Part shown: positions 18,565-26,779 of the stretch, piece after piece
How the letters are laid out: every line of letters begins with the position of its first letter
How positions within the stretch are numbered: position 1 is the first letter of the stretch
Assembly (NCBI GenBank): GCA_963695705.1
Contig: CAVOHB010000006.1
Coordinates: 62,001 to 126,000, forward strand
Direction of reading: 5' to 3'
DNA length: 64,000 nt
Source: JBKPNJ01 sp963695705
GTDB taxonomy: Bacteria > Actinomycetota > Actinomycetes > Propionibacteriales > Nocardioidaceae
Program-made: the position numbers and the translations under genes
Notes under the pieces: generated by a model
What the model was told of the DNA's origin: nothing
The model's input: the letters and a program-made list of their open reading frames with translations, nothing else
Database searches by the model: none

Positions 18565-20334
18565 TCAGCCCTCGGGCCTGGGCGCACGTCGGTCCCGGAC
18601 GGTGTGCGAGAAGTGCTGATAGTCCTTCCCGGACGACCAGTCGCCTCCCCACTCCCAGCCGATCCGGGCGAAGGCTCGAACCACCGGCCCATCGGCGGTG
18701 ATCACGCCTGGTGTGGCCTGCGCATAGGTTGCCCGGTCGGTGGCGGCGAAGCGAAGTCCCGCACTCGGGGCTACCGATGCGCCGGTGAGGTCAGGGTTCT
18801 GCACCGGGTTGATGTCGATGGCCGCGCCATAGGCGTGCGCCGACCAGACCTTCCTCCCGGCGACCCTTCGACAGTTGAAGCCGGAGGTGTTGTCGGCCGC
18901 CATCGACCGGTTGTCGCTCCCGCCGTAGTCGTCGACCAGACGCATCCGGCGAATCGGCCAACGGGCATCGTACAAGCGTCGGAACACGGTGGCCACCTGG
19001 TCTGCGTAGTCCTCGTGGATCGCCATCTCGCCGGTGTGCGCCTTGCCGTCGAAACCGACGTACGTCGTCCGCAGGTAGCGCAGGTCCGAGAACGGGACGG
19101 GGCAACCGGGATGGTGGCTGAAGCGCATCCGTTCCCGTAGCAGGGGTCCGATCCGCCGTACGACAGACGAGTACGCCGGCAACGGCTTCTCGTGGCGGTC
19201 CCGGGCGAGGGCCGTGCACCGGTGGAGTCGTCGCCAGTCGGCGACCGCCGCCACCCGGTCCTCGCCCCGCAGCGGGAGCGGTCGCCCAAAGGTCTGGATA
19301 CGTGCCGGGGTCCACGAGTCGCCGACCACCCGGCCATCGCGGATGGTGAGCCGGAGGACGCCGGTCTCGGGCTCGTGGTTCTGGTACCAGAGGAAGTTCC
19401 CCAGGCCGTAGTCGACGTAGGTGTCGCCGAGCCACCCCGAGCCGAGCAGCACGTGGGCGTGGCTGCCGACGACGACGTCCGCGCCGGCCTCGGCCAGGGC
19501 CTCGGCGGTGGTCCGCTGCTGGCCGGTCGGGCAGCTCTGGGACTCCGCACCCCAGTGCATGTAGACGACCACGACGTCGGCCTGCCGGCTGGCCCCCCGG
19601 ACCGCAGCCAGGAGCGCCCTTGGCCGTCCGGCGTGGGCGGCGGCGATGCCCGGCGTGGCCGGCCCGGCCGCCCAGACGCTGCTCGTACCCTCTCGCATGG
19701 AACCGTCCGCACCGAAGAACGCGAGGTCGGTGCCACGGACCGTGACCCGGTATGGCGCGAAGGCAGCCCGACGGTCGCGGCCGATGCCGACCACCGGGAT
19801 CGGGCCGCCGCGGATCGCCGCGAGGGTGTCGTTCAGGCCGATCGGCCCGTAGTCGGCGCCGTGGTTGTTCGCCATCGTGACCACGTCGATCCCCGCTGCG
19901 GCGAGAACGTCGAGTGCACCCGGTGGGGTACGGAAGTAGTAGCGCTGGCTGGGCACCTCGAGGTCCTTTGCCTCCGGGGTGCCGCGGTCGGTGATCGCGG
20001 ACTCCAGGTTGACCATCGTCAGGTCAGCTGCCGCCAGGGTCCGCGTGATCGGCCCGAGCGCTCCGCGTGGGTGGTCGAGCAGTGCCGCGAGATGGAGCTG
20101 GAAGTGGACGTCACCGGCGAAGGCAAGTGTGATCGTTCCCAACGGGCCTGGTGGGCGCGATGGGTGGTGACCGTCTGCCCGGTGACCGGCCACGTGAGTC
20201 GCGGGTGGGGGCGACACAACCGTCGGCCGGCCGTCACTGCGGCTTCCGGCGACGACCGCCGCGGCCAGGCCGAGGGCGCACAGCGCACAGAGCAGCAGCC
20301 CCAACCGGGCGCGAGGTGACAGGACGCGGCCCAT
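18565..20334 (-). CDS. CapA metallophosphoesterase fused to M15 D,D-peptidase (locus copy 2)
   Basis: About 589 residues: N-terminal signal-anchor (LLLCALCALGLAAAVVAG), CapA domain about 65-390 with AFAGDVHF, MANNHGADYG, VVYMHWGAE and GSHAHVLLGSGW, then an M15 (D-Ala-D-Ala carboxypeptidase/VanY-like) domain about 400-589. The M15 part has the zinc signature HAYGAAID (HxxxxxxD), WGGDW and the final YQHF His ligand. The CapA part matches the 1059-2243 protein closely; the M15 part has no counterpart there. The fusion suggests one surface protein that handles a polymer and trims peptidoglycan. ATG 20334 lies seven bases after the lipoprotein stop. Confidence 0.85.
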   Translation of the reverse strand: MGRVLSPRARLGLLLCALCALGLAAAVVAGSRSDGRPTVVSPPPATHVAGHRADGHHPSRPPGPLGTITLAFAGDVHFQLHLAALLDHPRGALGPITRTLAAADLTMVNLESAITDRGTPEAKDLEVPSQRYYFRTPPGALDVLAAAGIDVVTMANNHGADYGPIGLNDTLAAIRGGPIPVVGIGRDRRAAFAPYRVTVRGTDLAFFGADGSMREGTSSVWAAGPATPGIAAAHAGRPRALLAAVRGASRQADVVVVYMHWGAESQSCPTGQQRTTAEALAEAGADVVVGSHAHVLLGSGWLGDTYVDYGLGNFLWYQNHEPETGVLRLTIRDGRVVGDSWTPARIQTFGRPLPLRGEDRVAAVADWRRLHRCTALARDRHEKPLPAYSSVVRRIGPLLRERMRFSHHPGCPVPFSDLRYLRTTYVGFDGKAHTGEMAIHEDYADQVATVFRRLYDARWPIRRMRLVDDYGGSDNRSMAADNTSGFNCRRVAGRKVWSAHAYGAAIDINPVQNPDLTGASVAPSAGLRFAATDRATYAQATPGVITADGPVVRAFARIGWEWGGDWSSGKDYQHFSHTVRDRRAPRPEG

Positions 20335-20341
20335 GGTCGGC

Positions 20342-20644
20342 CTACCCGTCCACGTTCTCGACGGCCCAGCCACCGGGAGTGATGAACCCGTCGGGCACCT
20401 CGATCAGCGCATCGACCGGGTAGGTCCGGTCCCAACGGATCAGCGGCACCCGATGGCTGCCCGGCGCGATCGCGCCTTCGAAGTTCGCTAGCGGCGTGGG
20501 CCCCGAGGCGGACGCCGCCCCCGTCGACGGGCTGTTCGGGCTCGGCTCGGTGGCTGCGCGCGGCGGGCCATCGCCGCATCCGGTGAGCTGGAGTGACAGC
20601 GCAGCGACCAGTACGAGGAAGCATCGGGGTGGATGCCTGGTCAT
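20342..20644 (-). CDS. short lipoprotein of the regulator locus, copy 2
   Basis: 100 residues: lipobox LTGC at about residue 22, Pro/Ser-rich linker, then a short domain with HRVPLIRWDRTYPVDALIEV and PDGFITPGGWAVENVDG. It corresponds to roughly the first half of the copy 1 lipoprotein (PEGYVGGG region) and stops exactly where that protein continues for about 130 residues. The short length may be native or a deletion at the junction to the capA-M15 gene. ACAGGAG precedes ATG 20644. Exported, membrane-anchored; role unknown. Confidence 0.7.
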   Translation of the reverse strand: MTRHPPRCFLVLVAALSLQLTGCGDGPPRAATEPSPNSPSTGAASASGPTPLANFEGAIAPGSHRVPLIRWDRTYPVDALIEVPDGFITPGGWAVENVDG

Positions 20645-20655
20645 GTGGTCTCCTG

Positions 20656-20680
20656 TGGACGTCACGAAAGTTGGACGTCC
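20656..20680. promoter_or_regulatory. TGGACGTC repeat upstream of the copy 2 lipoprotein
   Basis: TGGACGTC occurs at 20656-20663 and 20672-20679, 16 bases apart. With the following C the pair also forms GGACGTC/GACGTCC inverted arms. It lies between the lipoprotein start and the heptads, and no equivalent exists in copy 1. Possible operator specific to the capA-M15 direction. Confidence 0.35.
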
Positions 20681-20697
20681 CCGTTGTCCGTCAGACC

Positions 20698-20779
20698 GGT
20701 ACCAGCCCGCCTCCGGAGTGGTATCGACTCGGTATCGGGCCTGTTGACGTGCGCCTTCGTTGGGTCGACAGTCGGGGGC
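20698..20779 (+). promoter_or_regulatory. SARP-type heptad repeats plus leaderless promoter, copy 2
   Basis: Heptads GGTACCA (20698-20704), GGTATCG (20720-20726) and GGTATCG (20731-20737) repeat at 22 and 11 bases. TTGACG (20744-20749) starts 13 bases after the last heptad start, followed by a 17-base spacer, GACAGT (20767-20772), and GTG seven bases later. All distances up to the -10 equal those of copy 1 even though the bases between have diverged. Confidence 0.6.
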
Positions 20780-23700
20780 GTGGGTATCGCCGTGCTCGGC
20801 GCGCTGCAGGTGGACGGTCAGGCGAACGGCCTCAGTCCCCGGGACAGGGTCGTGCTGTCGGCGCTGGTCGTGCGGGCCGGAGCGCCCATCACCACCGACG
20901 CGCTCGCCGATGCCCTGTGGGGCGGGGACCTGCCGCCGTCGTGGTCGAAGGTGCTGCAGGGCTGCGTCGTACGACTGCGCAAGCGGCTGGGCAGCGCCGC
21001 CATCGTGTCCGCGGCCCACGGCTACCGCCTCGCCCTCGCGGACGAGGAACTCGACCACAAGGTGTTCGAGCGGCTGCTGGACAGGGCAAGGGAGGCCCTC
21101 GCCGGCGGCGACCCGGCGCGGTCGTCCTACCTCACCCAGGAGGCACTGCAGCTGTGGCGCGGGTCGGCGTTACCGGACCTGGAGGAGTGGGAGCCGGGAC
21201 GGGTGGAGACCACCCGCCTCGAGGGCCTGCGGATGGACGCCGAAGAGCTGCTGGTCGAGGCGGAGATCGCCGCCGGCCGGGCGAGGGACGTGCTGGAGCG
21301 GGCGCGGACGCTGGCCGCGCAGGCGCCGTTCCGCGAACGGCGATGGGCTCTGCTGGCTCGCGCGCTGCACCAGACCGGCCGGCAACCCGAGGCTCTCGGC
21401 GCGATCCAGCGAGCCAGGGCGATGCTCGTGCAGGAGTTCGGTCTAGACCCGGGCTCTGAGCTCATCGAGCTCGAATCCATGCTGCTGCGGCAGGACCCGT
21501 CGCTGGCGCCTGCGACGCCGTCTGAGGTCAGCGCCGCCTGTCCCTACCGCGGCCTGCTGCCCTACGGCGCCGCCGACGCGGACACGTTCTTCGGCCGCGA
21601 GGACGACATCGCCGCCTGCCTGCGCCGGCTCCGCGACACCGGCGTGCTCACAGTGATCGGGCCGTCCGGGGTGGGGAAGTCCTCCCTGGTGCGGGCCGGG
21701 GTGGTGGCGTCGTTGTCCGGGAGCGACCGTCCAATGCTGGTCACCAGTCCCGGGGCACACCCGATGGACTCGATCTCCCGGTTGAAGCCGCGTGGGCGGC
21801 AGACCCTGGTGGTGGACCAGGCCGAGGAGGCCGTCACGCTCTGCGCCGATCCCACCGAACGCTCCCGGTACTTCGCGGCGCTCGCGCTGCACGTGGGCGC
21901 CGGCGGCCCGCTGGTGCTGGCGCTGCGAGCCGATCACCTGGGCGACCTCGCGCCGTACCCGGAGATCGCCCGGGTGCTGGAGGACGGCATGTATCTGCTC
22001 GGCCCGATGGGTGAGCCCGGGCTGCGCAGCGCGATCGAGGGGCCGGCGCGTCGCGCCGGGTTGCGACTCGAACCGGGCCTGGTGGACCTGCTCGTCCGTG
22101 AGGTGGAGGGTGAGCCCGCCGCGCTGCCACTGCTCTCGCACGCGCTGCGCGAAACCTGGGAGCGTCGCGAGGGGCCGACCCTGACCGTTGCCGGGTACCG
22201 AGCCAGCGGCGGGATCCGGCAGGCCGTCTCCCGGTCAGCGGAGTCCCTCTATGACGCGATGGACGCCACCCAGCGTCTCCGGTTGCGCAGCCTGCTGCTC
22301 CGGCTCGTCATGCCGACCGAGGACGGTGACCCGGTCCGGGCTCGCGTCCCCAGAGACAAGATCGCTGTCGATGTCGCCGACACCCGCCTGGTCGAGCAGC
22401 TGGTGGCCGCCCGCCTCATCAGCATCGACGGAGACAGCCTGCAGATCGCCCACGAGGCACTCGTTCGCGTCTGGCCCCGACTGCGGGCATGGCTGGACGA
22501 CGACCTCGACGGTCAACGCCTGTTCCGCCACCTCGCCGGCGCGGCCGACGCCTGGGACTCGATGGGGCGTCCCGACAGCGAGCTCTACCGCGGCACCCGG
22601 CTCACCCGCACCCTGGAATGGCGGGACCGTGCCGCGCCCGACCTGAACGCCATCGAGACCGCCTTCGTCGACGCGTCCGTCGCGCTCGCGCGGTCCGAGG
22701 TGCGCGCTGCCCAGATGCGGGTCGCCCGCGAACGCACAGTCAGCCGTCGGCTCCGCGGCGCACTGGCCGGAGTCGGCGTGCTCCTCGTGCTGGCCCTCGT
22801 CGCCGGCATCTTCGCGGTCCGGTCCGCTGAGCAGGCCAAGCAGGACCGGGACCAGAAGGAGGCTGCGGCCCACCTGGCCGAAGCCCGGCGCGCGGGGGCG
22901 CAGGCAGCGGCGGAGGACGACATCGCCGTGGCATTGCTCCTGGCGGTCGAGGCCCTGAGCATCGACACGTCCGCGCAGGCCCGTGACAACATGGCCGCCG
23001 CGCTGACCCGGGCGGGGCCGCTCGCCAGGGTCGGTGAGGTGGGGGGGACCACGATGTCGATGTCGGTCAGCCCCGACGGACGGCTGGTGGCCGTGGGCAT
23101 GCCCACGCATCAACTCCGGGTGTTCGACACCGAGTTGCTCAATCGGGTCGAGCTCGAGAGTGACACCCGGCCGGCGAGCAGCGTCGGGTTCTCTCCCGAC
23201 GGCCGCCAGCTCGCGATGGCCGTCAACCAGTGGACCCTCGACCGGCAGGGGGCACCGAGGATCGACAGGCAGCCCCTCCAGCTGTACGACATGCCCGACG
23301 GCGCGCCGGCCGCGCACCAGCTCGGCGGCTTCCGGATGGGCGACTCGATCGAATACGCCCTCGACTTCAGCGACGACGGCCGACGAATCGCCACCGTGAT
23401 CCAGCACTACGACCGCCGCACCGGCGAGTTCACCCGGCTCGGGGCCGCCACCGTCTGGGACCTCGCCCGTCCCTCACAGCCCATCTTCCGGGCGCCGATG
23501 CCCGAGTACGCCACCGTAGCCCTCAGTCACGACGGCGGCCGGCTCTACGCCGCGAGCGGCGGGACGCATCCATTGCGCGTGTACGACGTGGACTCCGGCC
23601 AGTTGCTCGCCGCCGCCCGGAACCCGCTCGTGGCTGAGCGGGGTGGCGACGTCGACCTCAGCCCCGACGGGTCGGCCATTGCCGTCACGACAGGGGATCG

Positions 23701-25003
23701 ACTGCTCCGCCTCGATGCCGACACGCTGCGCGCCCGCGGCCCTGCCATCCGCGGGCCCGAGATGAAGACATCGGCCTACTCCCACGACGGCAGGTTCCTG
23801 GTCTCCGTCACAAACGACCACAGCGCGATCATCTGGGACGCCGACAGCGGCGAACTACTGCACCGCTTCGCCGTCGACAACGGCGAGATGTTCGCCGCGC
23901 AATGGGCTGCCGGCGACCACACCGTGTACACCACCTCGGGAGTGGACACAGCCGAGGATGACCTGATCATGAAGTGGCGCGTCGACGACGCCTCTGGCGT
24001 GCTGACCCTGGGCGAGGGCACCGGACCACCTCCGGAGAGCGGCTACGACTTCTCCCTGCCCGCACCCCAGGGGCGCATCCTCGCGAGGATGGAGGCGCAC
24101 AGACTGTGGTTCGTCGACATCAGGACCGGGCGCGAGACGCCCCACTCCCGTGAGCTCCCCGACGTTTGGGGCTCGACGTGGTCGCCCGACTCGCGAAGGT
24201 TCCTCACCTGGGGCCCCGACGGCATGATCAGGGTCTGGGATGCGGAGTCCGGCGTGGAACTGGCGCGCCGACCGCACTACACCGAGTCGCTGGGAGTGGC
24301 GTTCGCACCGGACGGAACCAGGATGTACGTCCTGGACGGCTCCGGCGGGCTCGAGACCCTCGACACCGACACGCTGCGACCGGTGCACCCGACCGTCCCG
24401 GTCGGCACCGGGGTCCGCAGCCTGCTGGCCCATCCGAGCGACGGGTCCGTGCTGGCGCTCAGGATCGACGGGTCGGTGGTCCGCCTGGAGCCCTCGACGG
24501 GGAGGATCATTGCCGAGGCACCGCCGGGAACCCTGTCGGCGCAGGCGTTCAACTGGGTGTTCTCGCCGGACGGGTCGGTCATCGCGACCGCGGACGCGAC
24601 CGGCAACATGCGACTGCTGGACGCCAATTCGCTGACCTGGGTCAGCCCCGACTCCGGCGCCGCGTGGGGATACGACCGGGACTACGCGCCCGACGGAAGC
24701 CAGATCGCCGCGGTCCGGACGGACCGGATCTCGCTCTGGGACGGGGAGACGGGTGCCTATGTCGCGAGCCTCCCACTGCCCGCCAACTCCGGATCGGTCT
24801 CCATCGCCTATCTCGAGGACAGCTCGGGCCTGGTCATCGCCGCGTCGGACGGCCGGACCTGGACCGCGGACACCCGCACCGACACCTGGACCGGACGTGC
24901 GTGCGACATCGCCGGCCGCAACCTCACCAAGGCCGAGTGGACCCAGTTCTTCCCCAGCCGGCCCTACGAGATCACCTGCCAACAGTGGCCCGCGGGAGTG
25001 TGA
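20780..25003 (+). CDS. SARP-BTAD-STAND NTPase-TM-WD40 transmembrane regulator (copy 2, intact)
   Basis: 1407 residues. About 1-90: OmpR/SARP-like winged helix. 95-245: BTAD helices. 255-265: CPYRGLLPYG, which leads into an nSTAND1 NTPase with Walker A GPSGVGKSS near 294 and VVDQAEEAV near 343. 545-610: winged segment QIAHEALVRVWPRLR. 655-677: one membrane helix preceded by Arg-rich residues. Then a helical stalk and 12 or more WD40-like blades (SPDGRxLA...WD) to about 1370. C-terminal Cys1375 and Cys1400 are the only cysteines after the helix. I infer a cytoplasmic DNA-binding/NTPase head and an extracytoplasmic sensing propeller. GTG 20780 is chosen from the paralogue's ATG and the promoter spacing. 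Confidence 0.88.
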   Translation: MGIAVLGALQVDGQANGLSPRDRVVLSALVVRAGAPITTDALADALWGGDLPPSWSKVLQGCVVRLRKRLGSAAIVSAAHGYRLALADEELDHKVFERLLDRAREALAGGDPARSSYLTQEALQLWRGSALPDLEEWEPGRVETTRLEGLRMDAEELLVEAEIAAGRARDVLERARTLAAQAPFRERRWALLARALHQTGRQPEALGAIQRARAMLVQEFGLDPGSELIELESMLLRQDPSLAPATPSEVSAACPYRGLLPYGAADADTFFGREDDIAACLRRLRDTGVLTVIGPSGVGKSSLVRAGVVASLSGSDRPMLVTSPGAHPMDSISRLKPRGRQTLVVDQAEEAVTLCADPTERSRYFAALALHVGAGGPLVLALRADHLGDLAPYPEIARVLEDGMYLLGPMGEPGLRSAIEGPARRAGLRLEPGLVDLLVREVEGEPAALPLLSHALRETWERREGPTLTVAGYRASGGIRQAVSRSAESLYDAMDATQRLRLRSLLLRLVMPTEDGDPVRARVPRDKIAVDVADTRLVEQLVAARLISIDGDSLQIAHEALVRVWPRLRAWLDDDLDGQRLFRHLAGAADAWDSMGRPDSELYRGTRLTRTLEWRDRAAPDLNAIETAFVDASVALARSEVRAAQMRVARERTVSRRLRGALAGVGVLLVLALVAGIFAVRSAEQAKQDRDQKEAAAHLAEARRAGAQAAAEDDIAVALLLAVEALSIDTSAQARDNMAAALTRAGPLARVGEVGGTTMSMSVSPDGRLVAVGMPTHQLRVFDTELLNRVELESDTRPASSVGFSPDGRQLAMAVNQWTLDRQGAPRIDRQPLQLYDMPDGAPAAHQLGGFRMGDSIEYALDFSDDGRRIATVIQHYDRRTGEFTRLGAATVWDLARPSQPIFRAPMPEYATVALSHDGGRLYAASGGTHPLRVYDVDSGQLLAAARNPLVAERGGDVDLSPDGSAIAVTTGDRLLRLDADTLRARGPAIRGPEMKTSAYSHDGRFLVSVTNDHSAIIWDADSGELLHRFAVDNGEMFAAQWAAGDHTVYTTSGVDTAEDDLIMKWRVDDASGVLTLGEGTGPPPESGYDFSLPAPQGRILARMEAHRLWFVDIRTGRETPHSRELPDVWGSTWSPDSRRFLTWGPDGMIRVWDAESGVELARRPHYTESLGVAFAPDGTRMYVLDGSGGLETLDTDTLRPVHPTVPVGTGVRSLLAHPSDGSVLALRIDGSVVRLEPSTGRIIAEAPPGTLSAQAFNWVFSPDGSVIATADATGNMRLLDANSLTWVSPDSGAAWGYDRDYAPDGSQIAAVRTDRISLWDGETGAYVASLPLPANSGSVSIAYLEDSSGLVIAASDGRTWTADTRTDTWTGRACDIAGRNLTKAEWTQFFPSRPYEITCQQWPAGV

Positions 25004-25010
25004 GATGGGG

Positions 25011-25307
25011 CTACAGATCGTCTTCGCGCAGCACGTCGAGGTTGCGGAACGTCAAGGGACCGTCGGATATCCCGGCCAGGAACGAAGCGAACTCCGTTGT
25101 CGCGGGCCGCGTGGAGTTCTCCATACCCTTGGCGTAGGAAGAGAACTCCACCATCAGCTGGAATTGGTCGTCGACGTCTCGGTCCCGCCTGAGGACTGCG
25201 CGGTGCGGGATACGATCTCCGTCGGTCCTCGTCATCCAGGCATCGAGGTGAGCGTTGAATTCGTCGATCCGAGTGGTTCTGAACTCGATGATCTGCGCGA
25301 ACTTCAT
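25011..25307 (-). CDS. small dimeric alpha-beta barrel (ABM-like) protein
   Basis: 98 residues starting MKFAQIIEFRTTRIDEFNAH, with a DRIPHRAVLRRDRD and FQLMVEFSSYAKGM pattern, typical of antibiotic-biosynthesis-monooxygenase/stress-response dimeric barrels. Such proteins may be quinone-forming monooxygenases or simple ligand binders. Its ATG overlaps the methyltransferase stop (ATGA), so it is the second gene of that operon. It converges on the regulator gene, ending eight bases from it. Confidence 0.7.
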   Translation of the reverse strand: MKFAQIIEFRTTRIDEFNAHLDAWMTRTDGDRIPHRAVLRRDRDVDDQFQLMVEFSSYAKGMENSTRPATTEFASFLAGISDGPLTFRNLDVLREDDL

Positions 25308-26354
25308 GACGCTCGCGCTTCCAGCACGATGTTGAAAGGAGTTTCGGCTACGCGGCGCAGCGTCTTGAAACCTGCGCCAACGACGATCTCCCGCAGCTTG
25401 GCCTCACCCGCCTGAGCGCCCAGCGCGTTACCCACGTCCTGGGACAACGAGCTCGGTGTGCAGAGCAGGGTCGAGAACCCGTAGTACGCTGCGCCGACCG
25501 GGTTGAGGTTGTCGCTCAGGTGGTCGTTGGCGAACGGCTCGATGAGCATCAGGGTGCCGTCGGGGCGCAGATGGTCGCGCACGTGGGTGCACGCCCCGGC
25601 CGGATCGCCCATGTCGTGCAGGCAGTCGAAGAAGCAGAACGAGGTCGAAGTCCCCCTCGAAAGCCGTCGCGGAAGCGACCTCGAATCGGACCCGGTCGGC
25701 CAGTCCCGCGTCTGCGGCGCGTTTCAGGGCTGCATCGATCGAGCCTTCGTCGGCATCGAAGCCAACGATGGTCGACGCTGGGTAGGCTTCAGCAAGGAGC
25801 ACGGTCGACGCTCCGTGCCCGCAGCCGACGTCGGCGATGCGCGCGCCGGCGGTGAGCTTGGATTCGACGCCATCGAGTGCGGGGATCCATTCACTGGCCA
25901 GGTGGTTGAGGTAGCCCGGCCGGAAGAACCGTTCGCAGCCGTCCAGCACGTGCTTGTCCTGGTCGCCCCAGGGGAACCCGGTGCCGGTCCGGAACCGCTG
26001 GACGATGGTGTCCGTGGCGTAAACGGATCCAAGTCCGATCTCGAAGGCACCGATCACGCACGCCGGGCTGGTCTCATCCGTGAGCGGGATGGCGTGCTCG
26101 TCAGGAAGCATGAAGTGGCCCGCGCCGTCGTAGAGCAGGTAGCCGCGCGCCGCTTGGGCGCTCGACCACTCTCGTACGTACCGCTCGACGGTCCCGGTGC
26201 GGCAGGCGACGTCTGCCGGGCTCAGCCATCCGGCCCCCGCCATTGCGCGGTAGAGCCCGAGCTTGTCGCCGATGACGACCATCGCGCCACCGAGCAGTGC
26301 TCCCACATCGCCGACCGCGTTCTCGACGAACGTCATCATCTTCGCCTCGTCCAT
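25304..26354 (-). CDS. winged-helix class I methyltransferase, Rv2258c-like (one frameshift)
   Basis: About 350 residues. The N-terminal winged helix has LSPADVACRTGTVERYVREW and the LPDEHAIPL segment typical of Rv2258c-like methyltransferases. The SAM domain has IADVGCGHGASTVLLAEAYP at about 180, then FDLV. Near 25640 one extra base breaks the frame; the corrected reading continues DCLHDMGDPAG and HVRDHLRPDGTLMLIEPFA to TGA 25304. GGAAGGAG precedes ATG 26354. Substrate unknown; cotranscribed with the small barrel protein. Confidence 0.78.
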
Positions 26355-26418
26355 GTCGTTGCTCCTTCCGGTGCTTTGACTGCCTGTATGGGTGGGTGAA
26401 ACGAGCTCGACAGCACGG

Positions 26419-26697
26419 TCAGCGGCCCGCCGGCGGAGCCGAGCGGACGCAACTGCGTCGCGTGGCTGACAGGACACCGAAATTGGAGACGACCAATGGA
26501 GTGAGATATGTCAAGGCGACTTTGAACCAGACCAGCGCTGTCGCGCGGCCGTCGAGGATGACGCCCAGTTGGTTCATCGCGAAGAACGCGCTGCCGACAA
26601 TCAGAGCGACGGACACCGTCCTCTTCAGGTGAGTCGGCGCGATGACCACCGTCATCAGTTCGCGGAACGTGGACGATGCTGGTGCTGCCTCGTTCAT
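26419..26697 (-). CDS. nrtS: NrtS-like nitrate/nitrite transport membrane protein
   Basis: 92 residues with two hydrophobic helices (SVALIVGSAFFAMNQ and VALTYLTPLVVSNFGVL) in the NrtS pattern: APTHLKRTVSVALIVGS, NQLGVILDG, KVALTYLTPLVVS. NrtS was described as a small nitrate/nitrite transport protein. GGGAGG stands before ATG 26697. No nitrogen-metabolism genes are adjacent, so the role here is inferred from family only. Confidence 0.7.
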   Translation of the reverse strand: MNEAAPASSTFRELMTVVIAPTHLKRTVSVALIVGSAFFAMNQLGVILDGRATALVWFKVALTYLTPLVVSNFGVLSATRRSCVRSAPPAGR

Positions 26698-26779
26698 CTC
26701 AACCTCCCACGATCTAGGGCTGTTGATGACCGTAGGGATGAGCGCAGGCTGATACCTCCGTATTGATACGGGACTCTGG

